A model generated the notes under the pieces. The model had not been told where the DNA came from, did no database searches, and worked only from the letters and a program-made list of their open reading frames with translations. The translations under genes were made by a program, and so were the position numbers. A stretch of DNA of 34,653 nucleotides from Deltaproteobacteria bacterium (GTDB taxonomy: Bacteria > Desulfobacterota > Binatia > UBA9968): contig JAUYJC010000393.1 of the NCBI GenBank assembly GCA_030688735.1, forward strand, positions 1-34,653, read 5' to 3'. Below are positions 33,140-34,653 of the stretch, piece after piece (position 1 is the stretch's first letter; the number at the start of each line of letters is the position of its first letter).

Positions 33140-33634
33140 TCAGGCGACCTTGCTCACTACGATTTGATCCCCTCTAACATTCACCGTGTACGGGTCCAAA
33201 GGTCTCGGCGGCGGCCCCGCAATGTTCTTGCCGTTAAGATCAAAGTGGCCGTTATGGCAAGCGCACCAGATGTGACCGAAATCGGGTCGGTACTGAACGG
33301 TACAAGCGAGATGGGTGCAAATGGCGGTGAAGGCCCGCAACTCTCCGCCGGGAGTTCGAATCAATATCCCCGGCTGGCTGCCAAACTTGAATATCTGCCC
33401 GCTGTTGGCCTTTACATCGTCCGGCTTGACCGACAAAGTCACAGTCCTGGCTGTTGACTCCTCTACCCGCGGAGGAATCAGGTACCTCGTCACAGGGTAT
33501 AGGGTGGAAACTAAAAAAGCGCCGACGCTGGTGCCTAGAAACCAGTTGAGAAGCTCTCGGCGGCTCACGTTCGGACCGTCGAACAATTTTTTGCCATCGT
33601 CCTTTGGGTTTGACGCCCTATTATTATCCGTCAT
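33140..33634 (-). CDS. Rieske [2Fe-2S] protein, QcrA/PetC-like, with Tat signal
   Basis: A 164-residue Rieske protein. NVSRRELLNWFLGTSVGAFL at 22-41 is a twin-arginine-type membrane anchor. Box I is CTHLAC (C106, H108, C111) and box II is CACHNGHFD (C124, C126, H127), so both iron ligand pairs and the disulfide cysteines are present; the usual CHGS is CHNG here, a change expected to affect hydrogen bonding and potential. Size and anchor match the iron-sulfur subunit of bc1/b6f-type complexes that oxidise quinol at the periplasmic side. ATG at 33634 has GAGGAGAAG upstream, better than the longer frame from 33700. No cytochrome b or c1 gene follows; a YHS gene does. Confidence 0.9.
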   Translation of the reverse strand: MTDNNRASNPKDDGKKLFDGPNVSRRELLNWFLGTSVGAFLVSTLYPVTRYLIPPRVEESTARTVTLSVKPDDVKANSGQIFKFGSQPGILIRTPGGELRAFTAICTHLACTVQYRPDFGHIWCACHNGHFDLNGKNIAGPPPRPLDPYTVNVRGDQIVVSKVA

Positions 33635-33773
33635 CTTTCTTCTCCTCTGCCACGATGAACCGTAAAGAGCGGTACTAGCCCAGCTGCCGAGGCACGACAA
33701 TCCACGGTTTCGTTCTCAGTGACCATTTCTCGTCGCTGCCTCTCCCGTGTCTTGCCAGCCGATAATTTTTTGC

Positions 33774-34355
33774 CTACCCCTCACCTTTCGCATCGCAGAA
33801 ACAAGAGGGTTTGCGAAAGTGTTTGGTTTGATAATATTCGATCAAACGGCCTACAAGCTTTACAGGATCGCCGTCGTAGAGAACACATGCTCCGGTATCT
33901 TTTCCAGCAGCCTTAATGATGGTTTCCAAGATTTCCGTGATTCCTCCGGTACCGGTGAGTACACCGATAAGTCGTCCTTCGTCGTAGGCAATTGAAAACT
34001 CTCCCAGCGTTCCCGTACGGCCGCCGACGATGATGACAATGTCGCACGACCTAATGTTGGTGATTTCGCGCCCCATGAGGCCACTTCCTGTGTACATCAG
34101 AAGATCAAACCCCTCCACCGGAGAATTGTATTTGCCCACGTGCTCATCGATGGAGAGACCAGGCGAGATGCCGACGACCAATCCGCCTCTCGCTTTTGCT
34201 CCCCGAGCCGCGTCGTACGGAAGCCCCGGGCACCCGCCGGTGATGAGAATGGCATCGCGCTCAGCAATCGCCTCTCCTAACTGGTAGGCCTTTCGCTTAA
34301 CATCATCACTCAGCTCGCCACTGCTCGAGCCCATAACACCGATGGTAAGCTTCAT
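33774..34355 (-). CDS. SLOG-family (LOG/TIGR00725-like) nucleotide-binding protein
   Basis: A 193-residue Rossmann-like protein of the LOG/DprA-type SLOG superfamily. Visible: GVMGSSSGE at the N-terminus, LITGGCPGLPYDAARGAKAR near 37-56, and the ribose-phosphate loop GGRTGTLGEFSIAYDEGR near 112-129, close to the PGGxGTxxE motif of LOG phosphoribohydrolases but with R for the second G. Such proteins bind or cleave nucleotides; a true cytokinin-riboside-activating role is not implied. AGGAGG nine bases before ATG 34355 decides the start over an upstream in-frame codon at 34487. The C-terminus carries a CFC and charged tail. From 34356 to 34564 I see no gene; an AT-rich run (about 34545-34565) is the only feature. 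Confidence 0.82.
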   Translation of the reverse strand: MKLTIGVMGSSSGELSDDVKRKAYQLGEAIAERDAILITGGCPGLPYDAARGAKARGGLVVGISPGLSIDEHVGKYNSPVEGFDLLMYTGSGLMGREITNIRSCDIVIIVGGRTGTLGEFSIAYDEGRLIGVLTGTGGITEILETIIKAAGKDTGACVLYDGDPVKLVGRLIEYYQTKHFRKPSCFCDAKGEG

Positions 34356-34564
34356 AGCATTGGTCCTCCTGCTACCGGGATATAAGGACTCATAATTCCC
34401 AACGCGTCCATAAACCGATGCGGCACCGGCGCCATGATCAGAAACAATAGAACGAAAGTGCATACACCGACCGACCGCCGTCGCCACCCCAGGACGGCCA
34501 GTTCGTTCAGGGCAGACTTTCTATGAGACTTGTCAAGTCCCCTGTTTATTTTATTTATTTTTTT

Positions 34565-34653
34565 TCACGCCGCCTGGCGCATCCTCTGTCGTGCAATGTT
34601 CGCCAAGTGATAATTCTCGTCGTAAGGTTTATGGTCTCTCCACATCACAAAAA
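34565..34653 (-). CDS. Partial 3' end of an unidentified gene at the window edge
   Basis: A frame open from the window edge ends at TGA (34565-34567) after 29 codons; the tail reads HKPYDENYHLANIARQRMRQ then AA. It might be the end of a transposase, because short basic tails of this kind occur there, but I cannot assign a family. An AT-rich tract follows the stop. Confidence 0.25.
   Translation of the reverse strand, partial: FVMWRDHKPYDENYHLANIARQRMRQAA

Noticed and set aside
33774..34355. Calling the SLOG protein a cytokinin riboside phosphoribohydrolase
   Set aside because: Its loop is GGRTGTLGE rather than PGGxGTxxE, and the general family has other roles; only the superfamily is supported.
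34490..34565. Promoter upstream of the SLOG gene (TTGACA followed by AT-rich DNA)
   Set aside because: A TTGACA is present on the minus strand, but no acceptable -10 element lies 16-18 bases downstream.
1..34653. tRNA genes, CRISPR arrays, complete IS elements or prophage genes
   Set aside because: No cloverleaf-like sequence, regular spaced repeats, full transposase or phage gene was recognised on either strand.

Overview
The window is one dense stretch of bacterial chromosome in which every gene I can support is on the minus strand. Base composition is moderately GC-rich (about 55-60 % by eye). Twin-arginine motifs, NrfD-type and Rieske proteins and a CusA remnant suggest a Gram-negative, respiring environmental bacterium; the phylum cannot be fixed from sequence alone. 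I see no rRNA, tRNA, CRISPR array, complete insertion sequence, or convincing promoter, riboswitch or rho-independent terminator.

Region by region: (1) 240-4109: a small membrane protein, a CusA 3' remnant, a Cu+ P-type ATPase with YHS and two metal-binding domains, and a membrane methyltransferase. (2) 4175-4638: a mosaic of three gene scraps (LuxR HTH, phosphoketolase, methyltransferase). (3) 4818-9600: an ATP-grasp enzyme and an intact zwf, surrounded by broken 6-phosphogluconate dehydrogenase pieces, one fused in frame to the C-terminus of an alpha-glucan phosphorylase, and by a broken HAD phosphatase. (4) 9702-15894: two very large genes for a TtrABC/PsrABC-like molybdoenzyme. One fuses the NrfD-type quinol-oxidising anchor to the molybdopterin subunit. 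The other fuses a multi-ferredoxin cytoplasmic-type module to the TtrB-like Fe-S subunit through an internal Tat-like signal. (5) 15899-23222: a truncated zwf, then (reading upstream) gnd, a polyphosphate-glucokinase-type ROK kinase, a GH15 glucoamylase, a VKOR/SPW membrane protein and an epimerase, linked by ATGA overlaps or short gaps. (6) 23400-27596: a decayed copy of an MFS 3' end, a YHS protein, the intact MFS transporter, a cyclopropane fatty acid synthase, a DUF2933-like protein, and a HAD hydrolase whose start overlaps a residual zwf tail. (7) 27659-34355: phosphoketolase, a TreT-like glycosyltransferase, a TPR protein, a SAM methyltransferase, a 52-residue YHS protein, a Rieske protein and a SLOG-family protein.

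Functionally the island joins glucan/trehalose breakdown to glucose phosphorylation, the oxidative pentose phosphate pathway and the phosphoketolase shunt. It also carries copper handling, membrane-lipid modification and an anaerobic-type molybdoenzyme. The carbon genes make glucose-6-phosphate, NADPH and acetyl-phosphate; the molybdoenzyme would use an external oxidised sulfur or metalloid compound as electron sink (inference).

The two most unusual points are the doubly fused molybdoenzyme and the roughly ten gene remnants in the window. Several remnants match intact genes a few kb away (methyltransferase, phosphoketolase, gnd, zwf, MFS), as if related copies of this island had recombined repeatedly.
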